A stretch of 64,000 bases of DNA from Brevundimonas fluminis. GTDB taxonomy: Bacteria; Pseudomonadota; Alphaproteobacteria; Caulobacterales; Caulobacteraceae. This document shows positions 18,670-27,197 of this stretch, in pieces. Every line of letters begins with the position of its first letter. Positions within the stretch are counted from its first letter, which is position 1. The notes beneath the pieces are model-generated. The model saw only the letters and a list, made by a program, of their open reading frames with translations. It ran no database searches and had not been told where the DNA came from. Location: assembly GCF_003934285.1 (NCBI RefSeq), contig NZ_RQWJ01000002.1:1-64000 (forward strand), in the 5' to 3' direction. The position numbers and the translations under genes were made by a program.

Positions 18670-18945
18670 ATGCGTTTCGTGATCGTCGCCGCGGCCCTCG
18701 CCGCCTTCGCCGCTCCGGCCCTGGCCCAGGATCCGACCGACCCCAACGGCGACCGCCGCACCCATGAGCTGAACGCCGAGGTGGCCGCCCGTCTGAAGGC
18801 CCAGGACGAGGCCGAGGCCCGCGCCCGTGCCGACTATCAGGCCGCCCAGGCCAGGTATGAGGCCGACATGGCCGCCCACCGCGCCGCCATGGCCCGCTAC
18901 GAAGCCTGCGTCGGCGGCGACCAGGCGGCCTGCGACGCGCTTTAA
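18670..18945 (+). CDS. small secreted coiled-coil protein of unknown function
   Basis: 91 aa. Signal peptide MRFVIVAAALAAFAAPALAQ, then a helical, heptad-like stretch rich in Ala, Arg and Asp/Glu (ELNAEVAARLKAQDEAEARA), and a C-terminus with two cysteines (ACVGGDQAACDAL) that could form a disulfide. The ATG at 18670 follows GGAGGA at a good distance; a start at 18613 would add a non-signal extension. It lies 53 bases after the kinase stop and may be co-transcribed. Periplasmic location is inferred from the signal peptide. No function assigned. Confidence 0.75.
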   Translation: MRFVIVAAALAAFAAPALAQDPTDPNGDRRTHELNAEVAARLKAQDEAEARARADYQAAQARYEADMAAHRAAMARYEACVGGDQAACDAL

Positions 18946-18986
18946 GCCGTTGCTCCGGAGACCTGACGGGTCCTAAGAGGCCCGTC

Positions 18987-19394
18987 ATGTCCTCCCTCGA
19001 TCTTCCCGATCAGCCCTCCGGCCCGCCCGTCGGCCGGGTCATCGCCATGCCGGCCGACACCAACCCCGAAGGCGACATCTTCGGCGGCTGGCTGCTGGCG
19101 CACATGGACCTCGCCGGCGCGACCCCGGCCTTCGAACGGGCGCAGGGCCGCTGCGTCACGGTCGCCGTCGACGCCATGGTCTTTCACCAGCCCGTGGCCG
19201 TCGGCGACGAGGTGTCGATCCACGCCCGCGTCGTCTCCACCGGCCGGACCTCCATCCGCGTCCACGTCGAGGCGTGGAAGCGCTCGCGCAACCAGGCCCA
19301 CGCCCAGTCCATGCGGGTGACCGAGGGCGTCTTCACCTACGTCGCCATCGACGACCAGCGCCGCCCGCGCGTCCTGCCGGAGATCGCCGCGTGA
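18987..19394 (+). CDS. acyl-CoA thioesterase (YciA-like hotdog fold)
   Basis: 135 aa, single hotdog domain. It should hydrolyse acyl-CoA to free acid and CoA. Family motifs: ADTNPEGDIFGGWLLAHMD at residues 23-41, containing the catalytic Asn/Asp region, VTVAVDAMVFHQPVAVGD and WKRSRN. Full YciA length. Cytoplasmic. Its stop is overlapped by the GTG start of the ATP-grasp protein (GTGA), suggesting coupled translation; whether the two enzymes share a pathway is unknown. Confidence 0.9.
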   Translation: MSSLDLPDQPSGPPVGRVIAMPADTNPEGDIFGGWLLAHMDLAGATPAFERAQGRCVTVAVDAMVFHQPVAVGDEVSIHARVVSTGRTSIRVHVEAWKRSRNQAHAQSMRVTEGVFTYVAIDDQRRPRVLPEIAA

Positions 19395-20257
19395 GCGTGG
19401 TGATCCTGACGCCAGATCCGGGCGACCCCTCCTACGCCGGCCAGTGGCCCGACGTGCTGGCCCGCCATCAGGCCGCGCTGGCGAAGGAAGGCGTCGCGTC
19501 GCGTTCCGAGGCGTGGACCGACCACGTCGAAAGCGGCGCCCGGCTGGCCGCCGCCCCGCTGGTCCTGCCTCTCGTCGCCTGGGGCTACCACCGCGACCAC
19601 CCCCGCTGGACCGCCGCCTGCGCCGCCTGGGCCCGCGACGGCGTGCGCATGGTGAATCCGCCGGGGGTGCTGAGCTGGAACTCCGACAAGTCCTACCTCG
19701 ACCGGCTCGCCGGGCGCGGCGTGCCGATCCCGCCGACCATTTGGGCCGACGCCCCGACCCAGGCCGACGTCGGCGCGGCCTTCGACCGCTTCGGCACGGA
19801 TGAGCTGGTGGTGAAGCCCCGCGTTTCGGGCGGGGCGTGGAAGACCCTGCGCCTGTCGCGCGGCCAGACCCTGACCGGCGCCCCCGAAGGCCCCGCGCTG
19901 ATCCAGCCCTATCTTCCGTCCATCGAAACCGAGGGCGAGACCAGCCTGCTGTTCTTCGACCGCCGCTTCAGCCACGCCGTGCGCAAGACCCCCGTGCCCG
20001 GCGAGTTCCGCATCCAGGTCCAGTTCGGCGGCCGCTACGAGAGCGTCACGCCTGCGCCGGAAGCCCTCGCCCTTGCCGAAACCGTGCTGCGGAACATCGA
20101 CGAGGATCTCCTCTACGCCCGCATCGACATGACCCGCGACGCCGACGGCGGCTGGCTCTTGATGGAGGCCGAACTGATCGAGCCGGACCTCTATCTCGCC
20201 CAGGCCCCCGACGCCGGCGCGGCGTTCGCGCGGGCGATCAAGGGGCGTCTGGACTGA
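19391..20257 (+). CDS. ATP-grasp domain protein, ligase-like
   Basis: 288 aa. ATP-grasp enzymes join a carboxylate to an amine or thiol through an acyl-phosphate. Visible parts: a pre-ATP domain (residues 1-100), ELVVKPRVSGGAWKT (the ATP-binding lysine and flexible loop), GPALIQPYLPSIETEGETS, and LYARIDM with MEAELIEPDLYL, which supplies the Mg-binding acidic residues. The overall pattern is like RimK/glutathione-synthetase relatives and DcsG-type proteins, but the substrate cannot be read. Start GTG at 19391 inside the thioesterase stop. Confidence 0.85.
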   Translation: MSVVILTPDPGDPSYAGQWPDVLARHQAALAKEGVASRSEAWTDHVESGARLAAAPLVLPLVAWGYHRDHPRWTAACAAWARDGVRMVNPPGVLSWNSDKSYLDRLAGRGVPIPPTIWADAPTQADVGAAFDRFGTDELVVKPRVSGGAWKTLRLSRGQTLTGAPEGPALIQPYLPSIETEGETSLLFFDRRFSHAVRKTPVPGEFRIQVQFGGRYESVTPAPEALALAETVLRNIDEDLLYARIDMTRDADGGWLLMEAELIEPDLYLAQAPDAGAAFARAIKGRLD

Positions 20258-20299
20258 CGGCGGCTAGACTGACGGCTGCCCCGAGTCCAAAGTTCCAAC

Positions 20300-20794
20300 A
20301 TGGTGCGCACAGCCTTGCTAGGTGCTTTGTTGATTGGGGCTACACCCGCTGCTGCGCAGACGGTTAACTCGCACTGCGTTGCACTGGACGCGCTGGCGCG
20401 AGATGTCGCGACAAGCGCCAAGCCTCGTACGATCCGGCTGTTTAAACTGGAGCCGATGGAGTTCGCTTGCGCCTGGAACGAGGCCGATCCGATCACTCGC
20501 GACTATTGCGGGGCAGCGCTCGAAAACATGGGCATCGAGTTCCACCACAGGTATCCATGGACGGTGCATGACTGTCTCGCCGAGCGGGGCATAGCGACGC
20601 AGCTGGTCCGTACGGACGCCTATACCGGCCTGCGGGGTCGGAATCGCATTCATCGACTATCTGCAGTCTATTCCGACTTGGCGACGATCGAGATCACGTT
20701 CGTCCCTGAGGATGACGGAAGCGGCGGCACCTTTGCTGACTACTACGGCCGCTTCATCCTCAAAGTCCTTCCCTTGGAGACGGGCGGCGACTGA
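20300..20794 (+). CDS. secreted protein of unknown function with atypical base composition
   Basis: 164 aa. Signal peptide MVRTALLGALLIGATPAAAQ, then a mature part with several cysteines (SHCVALD, FACAWNEAD, DYCGAALE, HDCLAERG), enough for two disulfides. I recognise no family. Base composition is clearly lower in GC than the neighbours: two 60-base lines inside it (20401 and 20641) count 34 and 29 GC. It uses A/T-ending codons rare elsewhere here. This suggests recent acquisition or relaxed selection. Convergent with nth, 9 bases apart. Confidence 0.75.
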   Translation: MVRTALLGALLIGATPAAAQTVNSHCVALDALARDVATSAKPRTIRLFKLEPMEFACAWNEADPITRDYCGAALENMGIEFHHRYPWTVHDCLAERGIATQLVRTDAYTGLRGRNRIHRLSAVYSDLATIEITFVPEDDGSGGTFADYYGRFILKVLPLETGGD

Positions 20795-20803
20795 TTGCCG
20801 TCG

Positions 20804-21529
20804 CTAGGCCGGCAGCTCGACGAAATCCCCCCGGCTCGGACACAGGTCCGAGATCAGGCACTCGCCGCACCTCGGCCGCCGCGCCAGACAGGTGTAGCGG
20901 CCGTGCAGGATCAGCCAGTGGTGCGCCTTGGGCAGCCACGCCTCCGGCACCACCTCGTGCAATTGCGCCTCGACCTTGTCCGGCGTGGCGGCGTTGGCCA
21001 GCCCCAGCCGGTGCGAGACGCGGAACACGTGGGTGTCCACCGCGATGGCTGGTTCGATCCCCAGTTCGTTCAGCACCACGCTTGCGGTCTTGCGACCCAC
21101 GCCGGGCAAAGCCTGCAATCCCTCGCGCGTCAGCGGCACCTGCCCGCCGTGCTTCTCCAGCACGATCCGGCTGAGCGCGATGACGTTCTTCGCCTTGTTC
21201 CGGTACAGGCCGATGGAGGCGATGAAGGGGATCAGCCCCGCCTCTCCCAGCGCCAGCATCTTTTCCGGGGTGTCGGCGACGGCGAACAGCTTCGCGGTGG
21301 CCTTGTTGACGCTGACGTCGGTCGCCTGGGCCGACAGGGCGACGGCCACGGTCAGGGTGTAGGGGTCGGCGAAGTCCAGCTCGGTCTTCGGCTCGGGCAT
21401 CACGGCCGACAGCCGCTCGAAGATCGCCTCGACCCGATCCTCGTCCGGCGGCCAGCCCAGCCGGCGCGGCGCCGACTTCGGCGTCTTCGCGGCGCGCTTC
21501 GGCGGGGGCCTGGTGGCGGGCGGGCTCAT
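20804..21529 (-). CDS. nth: endonuclease III
   Basis: 241 aa. A bifunctional DNA glycosylase/AP lyase that removes oxidised pyrimidines. The helix-hairpin-helix LQALPGVGRKTASVVLNE carries the catalytic lysine, and AIAVDTHVFRVSHRLG holds the catalytic aspartate. The C-terminal 4Fe-4S ligands follow the C-X6-C-X2-C-X5-C spacing in CLARRPRCGECLISDLC. A basic N-terminal extension of about 25 residues (KRAAKTPKSAPRR) precedes the core. Complete. Confidence 0.96.
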   Translation of the reverse strand: MSPPATRPPPKRAAKTPKSAPRRLGWPPDEDRVEAIFERLSAVMPEPKTELDFADPYTLTVAVALSAQATDVSVNKATAKLFAVADTPEKMLALGEAGLIPFIASIGLYRNKAKNVIALSRIVLEKHGGQVPLTREGLQALPGVGRKTASVVLNELGIEPAIAVDTHVFRVSHRLGLANAATPDKVEAQLHEVVPEAWLPKAHHWLILHGRYTCLARRPRCGECLISDLCPSRGDFVELPA

Positions 21530-21626
21530 GACCCCTCGTCGCCGCGCCGGCGCATCCGGTCAAGCCGGCGGTTGGAACCCGCGCCTCAGAGGTCTAGGAA
21601 CCCCCCGCAGTAACTCCGGAGTCCCC

Positions 21627-22385
21627 ATGCTGATTCACTTCTCCTCCTGGCCCGAGATCGACGCGCGGCTGAAGGCCACGAAGACCGTCGTCGTGCCGAT
21701 CGGTTCCAACGAGCAGCACGGGCCCACCGGCCTGCTGGGCACCGACTGGATGTGCCCGGAGATCATCGCCCATGCGGCGGAGAAGCAGGACGAGAGCCTG
21801 ATCGTCGCCCCCACCTTCAACATCGGCATGGCCCAGCATCATCTGGCCTTCGCCGGCACCATCACCCTGCGCCCCTCGACCTTCATGGCGGCGATCACCG
21901 ACTGGGTGCACTCGCTGAACCGGCACGGCTTCGAGCGGATCTATTTCCTGAACGGCCACGGCGGCAACGTGTCCACCATCGAGGCGACCTTCGCCGAGAT
22001 CTACGCCGAATGGTCCTTCGCCGCCGAACGGACCGACTTCGCGCTGAAGCTGCGCAACTGGTGGGATCTGCCGGGCGTCACGCCTCTCTGCAACCGTCTG
22101 TTCCCGACCGGACACGGCATGCACGCCACGCCGTCCGAGATCGCCGTGACGCAGGCGGCGTACCCCGACCGGATCAAGACCGCGCCGGAGATGACGCCCC
22201 GCATCGCCCCCGTCGGCCCGATCCGCGACGCGCTGGACTACCGCGCCCGCTTCCCCGACGGCCGCATCGGCTCCGACCCGACCCTGGCGTCGCCCGAACT
22301 GGGCCGGACCATCATCGACGCCGCCGTGCCTGCCCTGCTGAAGGACGTCGAGGACTTCTCCGCCGAGGTCTTGCCCGGCGCCTGA
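21627..22385 (+). CDS. creatininase-family metalloamidohydrolase
   Basis: 252 aa. Family members open small cyclic amides or hydrolyse formamides with a binuclear metal site. Metal-ligand motifs are present: PIGSNEQHGP with E and H, GTDWM with D, and FLNGHGGNVST with H. GHGMHATPSEIA supplies the catalytic-region histidine and glutamate. The ATG at 21627 follows CCGGAG and opens MLIHFSSWPEI. Relatives include creatininase, mycofactocin MftE and FAPy deformylase; no mycofactocin or riboflavin genes are adjacent, so the substrate is open. Confidence 0.9.
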   Translation: MLIHFSSWPEIDARLKATKTVVVPIGSNEQHGPTGLLGTDWMCPEIIAHAAEKQDESLIVAPTFNIGMAQHHLAFAGTITLRPSTFMAAITDWVHSLNRHGFERIYFLNGHGGNVSTIEATFAEIYAEWSFAAERTDFALKLRNWWDLPGVTPLCNRLFPTGHGMHATPSEIAVTQAAYPDRIKTAPEMTPRIAPVGPIRDALDYRARFPDGRIGSDPTLASPELGRTIIDAAVPALLKDVEDFSAEVLPGA

Positions 22386-22405
22386 AACGGGCGCACTCCA
22401 AAGGC

Positions 22406-22858
22406 ATGAGCCCTTCCCGCCGCGTCGAACGCTCCGGCCTCCGCCTCATCCACGGGGCGCAGGAAACCATGCAGGCGGCGCACGAGGTCGTGTCCGCCCG
22501 CCTCGCGCTCGCGCGCTCGGGGCGTCTGAAGCCGGAAGAGGCGGCTCTGATGGGCATGGAGAAGCTGCAGGCCATGGGTCAGGGCGCCGCCGACGCCGGC
22601 CGCATCCTGTCCGCCGCCGGCGACCGCGTCGCCCGGGACGCGACGCAGGAGGCGAAGCTGGCCGTCGACGCCTTCAGCCGCGCCTCGGCCGACCCGGCAG
22701 GCGCCATGGCCGTCCAGACGGCCTGGCTGATGGGCGGCTGGATGCGCGCGGCCGACGCCGCGACGGCCTGGAGCGCCGCCCTGCTGGAGGCCCAGGCCGC
22801 CGCGCTGGAACCCGTCCGCCGCGCCGCCGTGGCCAATGCGAAGCGGCTGAAGCGCTAG
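22406..22858 (+). CDS. phasin-like helical protein
   Basis: 150 aa, almost entirely amphipathic helix rich in Ala with no signal peptide or membrane span, ending in basic [10 protein letters not shown]. This fits the phasin group, which coats polyhydroxyalkanoate granules, but no diagnostic motif fixes it. A phasin would make sense with the PHB depolymerase at 27198. The ATG at 22406 lies 20 bases after the creatininase stop. The stop interlocks with the Rieske protein stop in CTAG. The gene is well supported; the phasin role is tentative. Confidence 0.6.
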   Translation: MSPSRRVERSGLRLIHGAQETMQAAHEVVSARLALARSGRLKPEEAALMGMEKLQAMGQGAADAGRILSAAGDRVARDATQEAKLAVDAFSRASADPAGAMAVQTAWLMGGWMRAADAATAWSAALLEAQAAALEPVRRAAVANAKRLKR

Positions 22859-23238
22859 GCCGTCCGCACGATCCCGCCGACCACCCGAACCGGCCACGGA
22901 GTCAGCCGTCCGCCCGCGCACGGGCCGCCGACGCACAGCCCCGTCAGCGGCTCGAACACCGCGCCGTGCCAGCCGCACAGGATCAGCTCGCCGTCCGGCG
23001 TCAGATAGCGGTCCAGCTCCAGCGCCAGCATGTGCCCGGCGTGCGGACAGCGGTCGACGTACCCGGCGACCTGTCCGTCCTTCCGGACCACGAAGCCGTG
23101 GAAGAAGGCCTCGCCGATCTGCAGCACCAGCCCGCGCGCGCCGGGATCCGGCAGGTCCGCCTCGGCGCACAGCGGCACGTTCGGCGGCGTCTCCCACACG
23201 CGCGGCCGGGCCGTCGCCTCGGGCGTCTCGTCGCTCAC
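22855..23238 (-). CDS. Rieske 2Fe-2S domain protein
   Basis: 127 aa, a single stand-alone Rieske domain. Cluster ligands are RCPHAGH and LCGWHGAVF, the C-X-H and C-X2-H pairs. No catalytic oxygenase domain or signal peptide is present, so it is likely a soluble ferredoxin-like electron carrier or a small-subunit relative (NirD-type). The GTG start at 23238 overlaps the gpsA stop as GTGA, making it the third gene of a tsaD-gpsA-Rieske chain. The partner enzyme is not evident. Confidence 0.9.
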   Translation of the reverse strand: MSDETPEATARPRVWETPPNVPLCAEADLPDPGARGLVLQIGEAFFHGFVVRKDGQVAGYVDRCPHAGHMLALELDRYLTPDGELILCGWHGAVFEPLTGLCVGGPCAGGRLTPWPVRVVGGIVRTA

Positions 23239-24233
23239 GCGTTCTCGGCTTTCAGCGGCCGCGACAGCAGCTGGTCGATGGCCTGCAGCGCCGTGATCTC
23301 GGCCCTCAGCAGCCGGTCCACCGCGCAGCAGATCGGCATGTCCACGCCCAGGGCGTCGGCCAGGGCCCGCACCGCCGGCGCGCTCTCCATGCCCTCGGCC
23401 ACGCTGCGTTTGCCCGCCAGCGCCTGCTGCAGGGTCTGGCCTTCGCCCAACGCCAGCCCCAGGCTCATGTTGCGCGACTGCGGGCTGGAGCAGGTCAGCA
23501 CCAGATCGCCCAGCCCGCACAGGCCGGCCACCGTCTCCGCCTGCCCGCCCAGCGCCACGCCCAGCCGCGTCATCTCCACGAAGCCCCGCGTGATCAGGGC
23601 CGCGTGGGCGCTGCGGCCCAGCTTCATGCCCTCGGACACGCCGCAGGCGATGGCCAGCACGTTCTTCACCGCCCCGCCGACCTCGGCCCCGATCAGGTCG
23701 TCGGCCAGATAGGGCCGGAAGTGCGGCGCGCTGAGCGCCTGCATCAGATCCTCGCCCAGCGCCGTGTCGGCGCAGGCCAGCGTCACCGCCGTCGGCAGGC
23801 CGCGCGCCACCTCGGCGGCGAAACTGGGCCCCGACAGCACCGCGATCGGCGCTGCGGGCAGCACCTGCTGCGCCACGTCGGTCATCAGCGCCAGAGAGCC
23901 TCGCTCGACGCCCTTGGAACACAGGACCACGGGCACGCCGGACCGCCAGTGCGGCCGGAACGCCTCGAGCGTCGCCCGCATGTGCTGGGCCGGCGGCACC
24001 GCCAGGATCAGCTCGCAGCCGGCCAGATCGGCCAGGTCGCCCGTCGCGCTCACGCCGGGCTCCAGCCTGACGCCCGGCAGGAAGGCTTCGTTCTCGCGCC
24101 GCGCGGCGATGCTTTCGACCACTTCCGGCTCGCGCGCCTGCAGGATCGTCCGCAGACCCGCCCGCGCGCACACCTGCGCCAGGGCCGTGCCCCACGCCCC
24201 CGCGCCGATCACGCCCGCCGTCTGGAACTTCAT
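23235..24233 (-). CDS. gpsA: glycerol-3-phosphate dehydrogenase [NAD(P)+]
   Basis: 332 aa. It reduces dihydroxyacetone phosphate to sn-glycerol-3-phosphate for phospholipid synthesis. Rossmann motif [13 protein letters not shown], then [13 protein letters not shown], and the catalytic lysine in [22 protein letters not shown] is near the C-terminus. The ATG at 24233 overlaps the tsaD stop (ATGA), and the end overlaps the Rieske gene. Complete. Confidence 0.96.
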   Translation of the reverse strand: MKFQTAGVIGAGAWGTALAQVCARAGLRTILQAREPEVVESIAARRENEAFLPGVRLEPGVSATGDLADLAGCELILAVPPAQHMRATLEAFRPHWRSGVPVVLCSKGVERGSLALMTDVAQQVLPAAPIAVLSGPSFAAEVARGLPTAVTLACADTALGEDLMQALSAPHFRPYLADDLIGAEVGGAVKNVLAIACGVSEGMKLGRSAHAALITRGFVEMTRLGVALGGQAETVAGLCGLGDLVLTCSSPQSRNMSLGLALGEGQTLQQALAGKRSVAEGMESAPAVRALADALGVDMPICCAVDRLLRAEITALQAIDQLLSRPLKAENA

Positions 24234-25360
24234 GCCTTGGCGCCCTTTCGTCCCGCGACGTGCATCGGATCGGCCAGGGCCGCCGCCTCGTCCAGCGGCC
24301 AGCGCGGCCGCGCCGGCGCATCCAGGCCGGAAGTCAGTCCGAGCGCCAGTCGTTCCGCCCCGGCCAAGGCGATCATCGCCGCATTGTCGGTGCAATAGGC
24401 CAGCGGCGGGGCAAGGAAGCGGAAACCGCGCTTCGCCGCCGCCTGTTCCAGGCCCGCGCGCACGGCCCTGTTCGCCGCCACGCCGCCCGCCACCACGAAC
24501 ACCCGTTCGGCCTCGCCCGCCTGCGCGGCCCAGCCGTCCATGGCCCGGCCCGAGCGCTCGACCAGCTGGCGCACGATCGCCGCCTGAACCGCCGCGGCCA
24601 GGTCGGCGCGCTCCTGATCCGTCGTCAGCGTCTGCGCGATCCGCGCCGCCGCCGTCTTCAGCCCCGAGAAGGAAAAGTCGCAGTCCTTCCGCCCCAGCAG
24701 GGCACGCGGCAACTCGTACCGGCCCGCGTCGCCCGCCGCCGCCGCGCGCTCCAGCGCCGGCCCGCCGGGGTAGCCCAGCCCCATGGACTTGGCGATCTTG
24801 TCGAAGGCCTCGCCCGCCGCGTCGTCGATGGTCGCGCCGATCCGCCGCACCTCGCCCACGCCACGCACGTCCAGCAGCTGGCAATGCCCGCCGGACACCA
24901 GCAGCAGCAGGAAGGGATAGGCGATCGGCTCGGTCAGCCGCGCCGAGACGGCGTGGCCCTCCAGATGGTTCACCGCCACCAGCGGCAGGTTCCGCGCCAG
25001 CGCGGCGCCCTTCGCCCAGCTCAGCCCCACCATCACCCCGCCGATCAGCCCGGGCCCCGCCGTCGCCGCGACGCCGTCGATCGCGGTCCAGTCGACCGCC
25101 GCTTCCGCCAGCGCCCGCCGCGCCACGCCGTCGATGGCCTCGACATGGCTGCGGGCCGCGATCTCGGGCACCACGCCGCCATAGGCCGCGTGGTCGTCGA
25201 TCTGGCTGTGCACCACGCTGGACAGGACCTCGGCCCGGCCGTCCGGCGACAGCCGCACCACGGCCGCGGCGGTCTCGTCGCAGCTCGTCTCCAGCCCCAG
25301 CACGGTCAGCGCCTCGGTTGCCGGGTCCGAACCCCTGCTGTAGGGCGGGCGTCCACTCAT
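24230..25360 (-). CDS. tsaD: tRNA N6-adenosine threonylcarbamoyltransferase
   Basis: 376 aa. With TsaB/TsaE it adds the threonylcarbamoyl group to A37 of ANN-decoding tRNAs. N-terminal [13 protein letters not shown], metal-binding [21 protein letters not shown] and the kinase-like [10 protein letters not shown] are all present. Start ATG at 25360 ([10 protein letters not shown]), with the conserved domain starting near residue 20. Divergent from hemC with only 40 bases between starts, a common alphaproteobacterial arrangement. Confidence 0.96.
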   Translation of the reverse strand: MSGRPPYSRGSDPATEALTVLGLETSCDETAAAVVRLSPDGRAEVLSSVVHSQIDDHAAYGGVVPEIAARSHVEAIDGVARRALAEAAVDWTAIDGVAATAGPGLIGGVMVGLSWAKGAALARNLPLVAVNHLEGHAVSARLTEPIAYPFLLLLVSGGHCQLLDVRGVGEVRRIGATIDDAAGEAFDKIAKSMGLGYPGGPALERAAAAGDAGRYELPRALLGRKDCDFSFSGLKTAAARIAQTLTTDQERADLAAAVQAAIVRQLVERSGRAMDGWAAQAGEAERVFVVAGGVAANRAVRAGLEQAAAKRGFRFLAPPLAYCTDNAAMIALAGAERLALGLTSGLDAPARPRWPLDEAAALADPMHVAGRKGAKA

Positions 25361-25400
25361 GGGTCCGAGGTAAAGGGACCGAAGCACAGGCGCAACGGCG

Positions 25401-26336
25401 ATGGACCGCCCGATCCGCATCGGCACCCGAAAGAGTCGGCTGGCGCTGGCCCAGTCCGGCATGGTCCGCGACGCCATCGCCCGCACCCTGGGCGCCGCGC
25501 CGGGCGAGGAGGAGCGCTTCGCCGTGCTCGTCCCCATCGTCACCGAGGGCGACCGCATCCAGGACCGCCGCCTGATGGAGATCGGCGGCAAGGCCCTCTT
25601 CACCCGCGAGCTGGAGGAGTGCCTTCAGGACGGCCGTCTGGATCTCGCCGTCCACTCCATGAAGGACGTGCCGGCCGACATGCCGGGCGGGCTGGCCATC
25701 GTGGCCATGCCGGAACGCGAAGACCCCCGCGACGCCTTTCTCGGACGCGCCGCCCGCCGCCTGACCGACCTGCCGCAGGGCGCCCGTCTGGGCACCGCCT
25801 CGCTGCGGCGTCAGGCCCAGGCGCTGGCGCTGCGCCCCGACCTGGCCATCGAGATGCTGCGCGGCAACGTCGACACGCGCCTGCGCCGCCTCGCCGAGGG
25901 CGAGTTCGACGCCATCCTTCTGGCCACGGCCGGTTTGTCGCGGCTCGGTCTGTCCGAGGCCATCCACGAGCGGCTTTCTCTGGACGACTTTCCGCCCGCG
26001 CCGGGTCAGGGCGCGCTGGCGCTGCAGGCCCGGCTGGACCTCGCCGACGCCGACTGGCTGGTGGCCCAGGACCACGCCCCGACCCGCCTCGCCGTCGAGG
26101 CCGAACGCGGCGCCATGGCGGTGCTGGAGGGCTCCTGCCGCACCGCCGTCGCGGCCTTCGGCGTCATGAGCGGGGACGACCTGACCCTGACGGTCGAGTG
26201 GCTGTCGCCCGACGGCCGCCGCCGCGTCCGCCGCGTCGGCACGACCGCGGTCGCCGACGGCGAGCAGGCCCGCGCCTTCGGCCTCGATCTCGGCGCCCGG
26301 GTCCGGGCCGAGGTCGGCGCCGACCTGGTCCCCTGA
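25401..26336 (+). CDS. hemC: hydroxymethylbilane synthase (porphobilinogen deaminase)
   Basis: 311 aa. It polymerises four porphobilinogens into hydroxymethylbilane in heme synthesis. [14 protein letters not shown] at the N-terminus, HSMKDVPAD with the catalytic aspartate, RRQAQ, and the dipyrromethane-cofactor cysteine Cys246 in [12 protein letters not shown]. Followed by hemD after 5 bases. Shares a 40-base divergent gap with tsaD. Confidence 0.96.
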   Translation: MDRPIRIGTRKSRLALAQSGMVRDAIARTLGAAPGEEERFAVLVPIVTEGDRIQDRRLMEIGGKALFTRELEECLQDGRLDLAVHSMKDVPADMPGGLAIVAMPEREDPRDAFLGRAARRLTDLPQGARLGTASLRRQAQALALRPDLAIEMLRGNVDTRLRRLAEGEFDAILLATAGLSRLGLSEAIHERLSLDDFPPAPGQGALALQARLDLADADWLVAQDHAPTRLAVEAERGAMAVLEGSCRTAVAAFGVMSGDDLTLTVEWLSPDGRRRVRRVGTTAVADGEQARAFGLDLGARVRAEVGADLVP

Positions 26337-26341
26337 GTCCG

Positions 26342-27004
26342 TTGCGCGTCTGGATCACCCGCACCGAGCCCGGCGCGACCCGCACCGCCCGCGCCGTCGC
26401 CGCGCTGGGCCATGAGCCGGTCGTCGCCCCGGTTCTGGAAAGCCGCGATCTGCCCGCGACCCTGCCCCCCCACACGGCCGTCGCCTTCACCAGCGCCGCC
26501 GCCGTCGAGGTTTACGCCCGCCTGACGCCCGACCGATCCGCCGCGGTCTTCGCCGTCGGCGACGCCACGGCCCGGGCCGCCTCGGACGTCGGTTTCGCCG
26601 ACGTCCGTTCCGCCGCCGGCGACGGACGGGGGCTCGCGCGGCTGATCATGGCGGACCCCCCGCCCGGGATGCTGTGGCCCCGCGCCGCCGCGCCCGCCTT
26701 CGACCTCGCCGCCGCCCTGGCCGGCGCCGTTCCGGTCGACCCGGTCGCCGTCTACGAGACCCGGCCGGTCGAACCCGCGCCCGCGCCGGCCTTCGACGCG
26801 GTTCTGATCCACTCGCCGCGGGCCGCCCGTCGTCTGGCCGATACCCTGCCGCCCGCCGCGGCCGGGGGCCGGCTTGCCCTGGCGATCTCGGAAGCCGCCG
26901 CCGGGCCGCTCCGGCGCCTCCCGTGGCGCGAAATCCACGTCGCGGCCCACCCCGACGAGGCCTCGCTCCTGGCCCCGCTTGGCAAGGCGCCGCCCGCCGT
27001 GTAA
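26342..27004 (+). CDS. hemD: uroporphyrinogen-III synthase
   Basis: 220 aa. It cyclises hydroxymethylbilane to uroporphyrinogen III. The family diverges strongly; the evidence is the N-terminal [40 protein letters not shown] in the hinge, and position after hemC. No ATG gives this N-terminus; I use the TTG at 26342, which yields [10 protein letters not shown], 5 bases after the hemC stop. A lone tRNA-Thr follows 14 bases after the stop. Confidence 0.88.
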   Translation: MRVWITRTEPGATRTARAVAALGHEPVVAPVLESRDLPATLPPHTAVAFTSAAAVEVYARLTPDRSAAVFAVGDATARAASDVGFADVRSAAGDGRGLARLIMADPPPGMLWPRAAAPAFDLAAALAGAVPVDPVAVYETRPVEPAPAPAFDAVLIHSPRAARRLADTLPPAAAGGRLALAISEAAAGPLRRLPWREIHVAAHPDEASLLAPLGKAPPAV

Positions 27005-27018
27005 AGCGCCGCCTCCGG

Positions 27019-27094
27019 GCCGCTTTAGCTCAGCCGGTAGAGCACCTCATTCGTAATGAGGGGGTCGCGTGTTCGAGTCACGCAAGCGGCACCA
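27019..27094 (+). tRNA. tRNA-Thr, anticodon CGU
   Basis: 76 bases including an encoded CCA. The acceptor stem GCCGCTT (27019-27025) pairs with AAGCGGC (27084-27090), with discriminator A. The anticodon stem CCTCA/TGAGG encloses loop TTCGTAA; the anticodon CGT at 27052-27054 reads ACG. The T arm contains GTTCGAGTC. The D arm has AGCTCAGCCGGTAGAGC. Confidence 0.97.
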
Positions 27095-27197
27095 CTCCCC
27101 CTGGCCCGCCGTTCCTCACGTGGGCGATAATCTTTTTGCAGTGCGGGGCGTTTCATGCTGCCCTGCCGCATCGGGCGGGGGCCGCATCAGGACCAGC

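Noticed and set aside
24260..27004. A plus-strand frame of over 900 codons opposite tsaD and continuing through hemC
   Set aside because: It is open only because of GC bias; its last 220 codons are the real hemD, starting at 26342.
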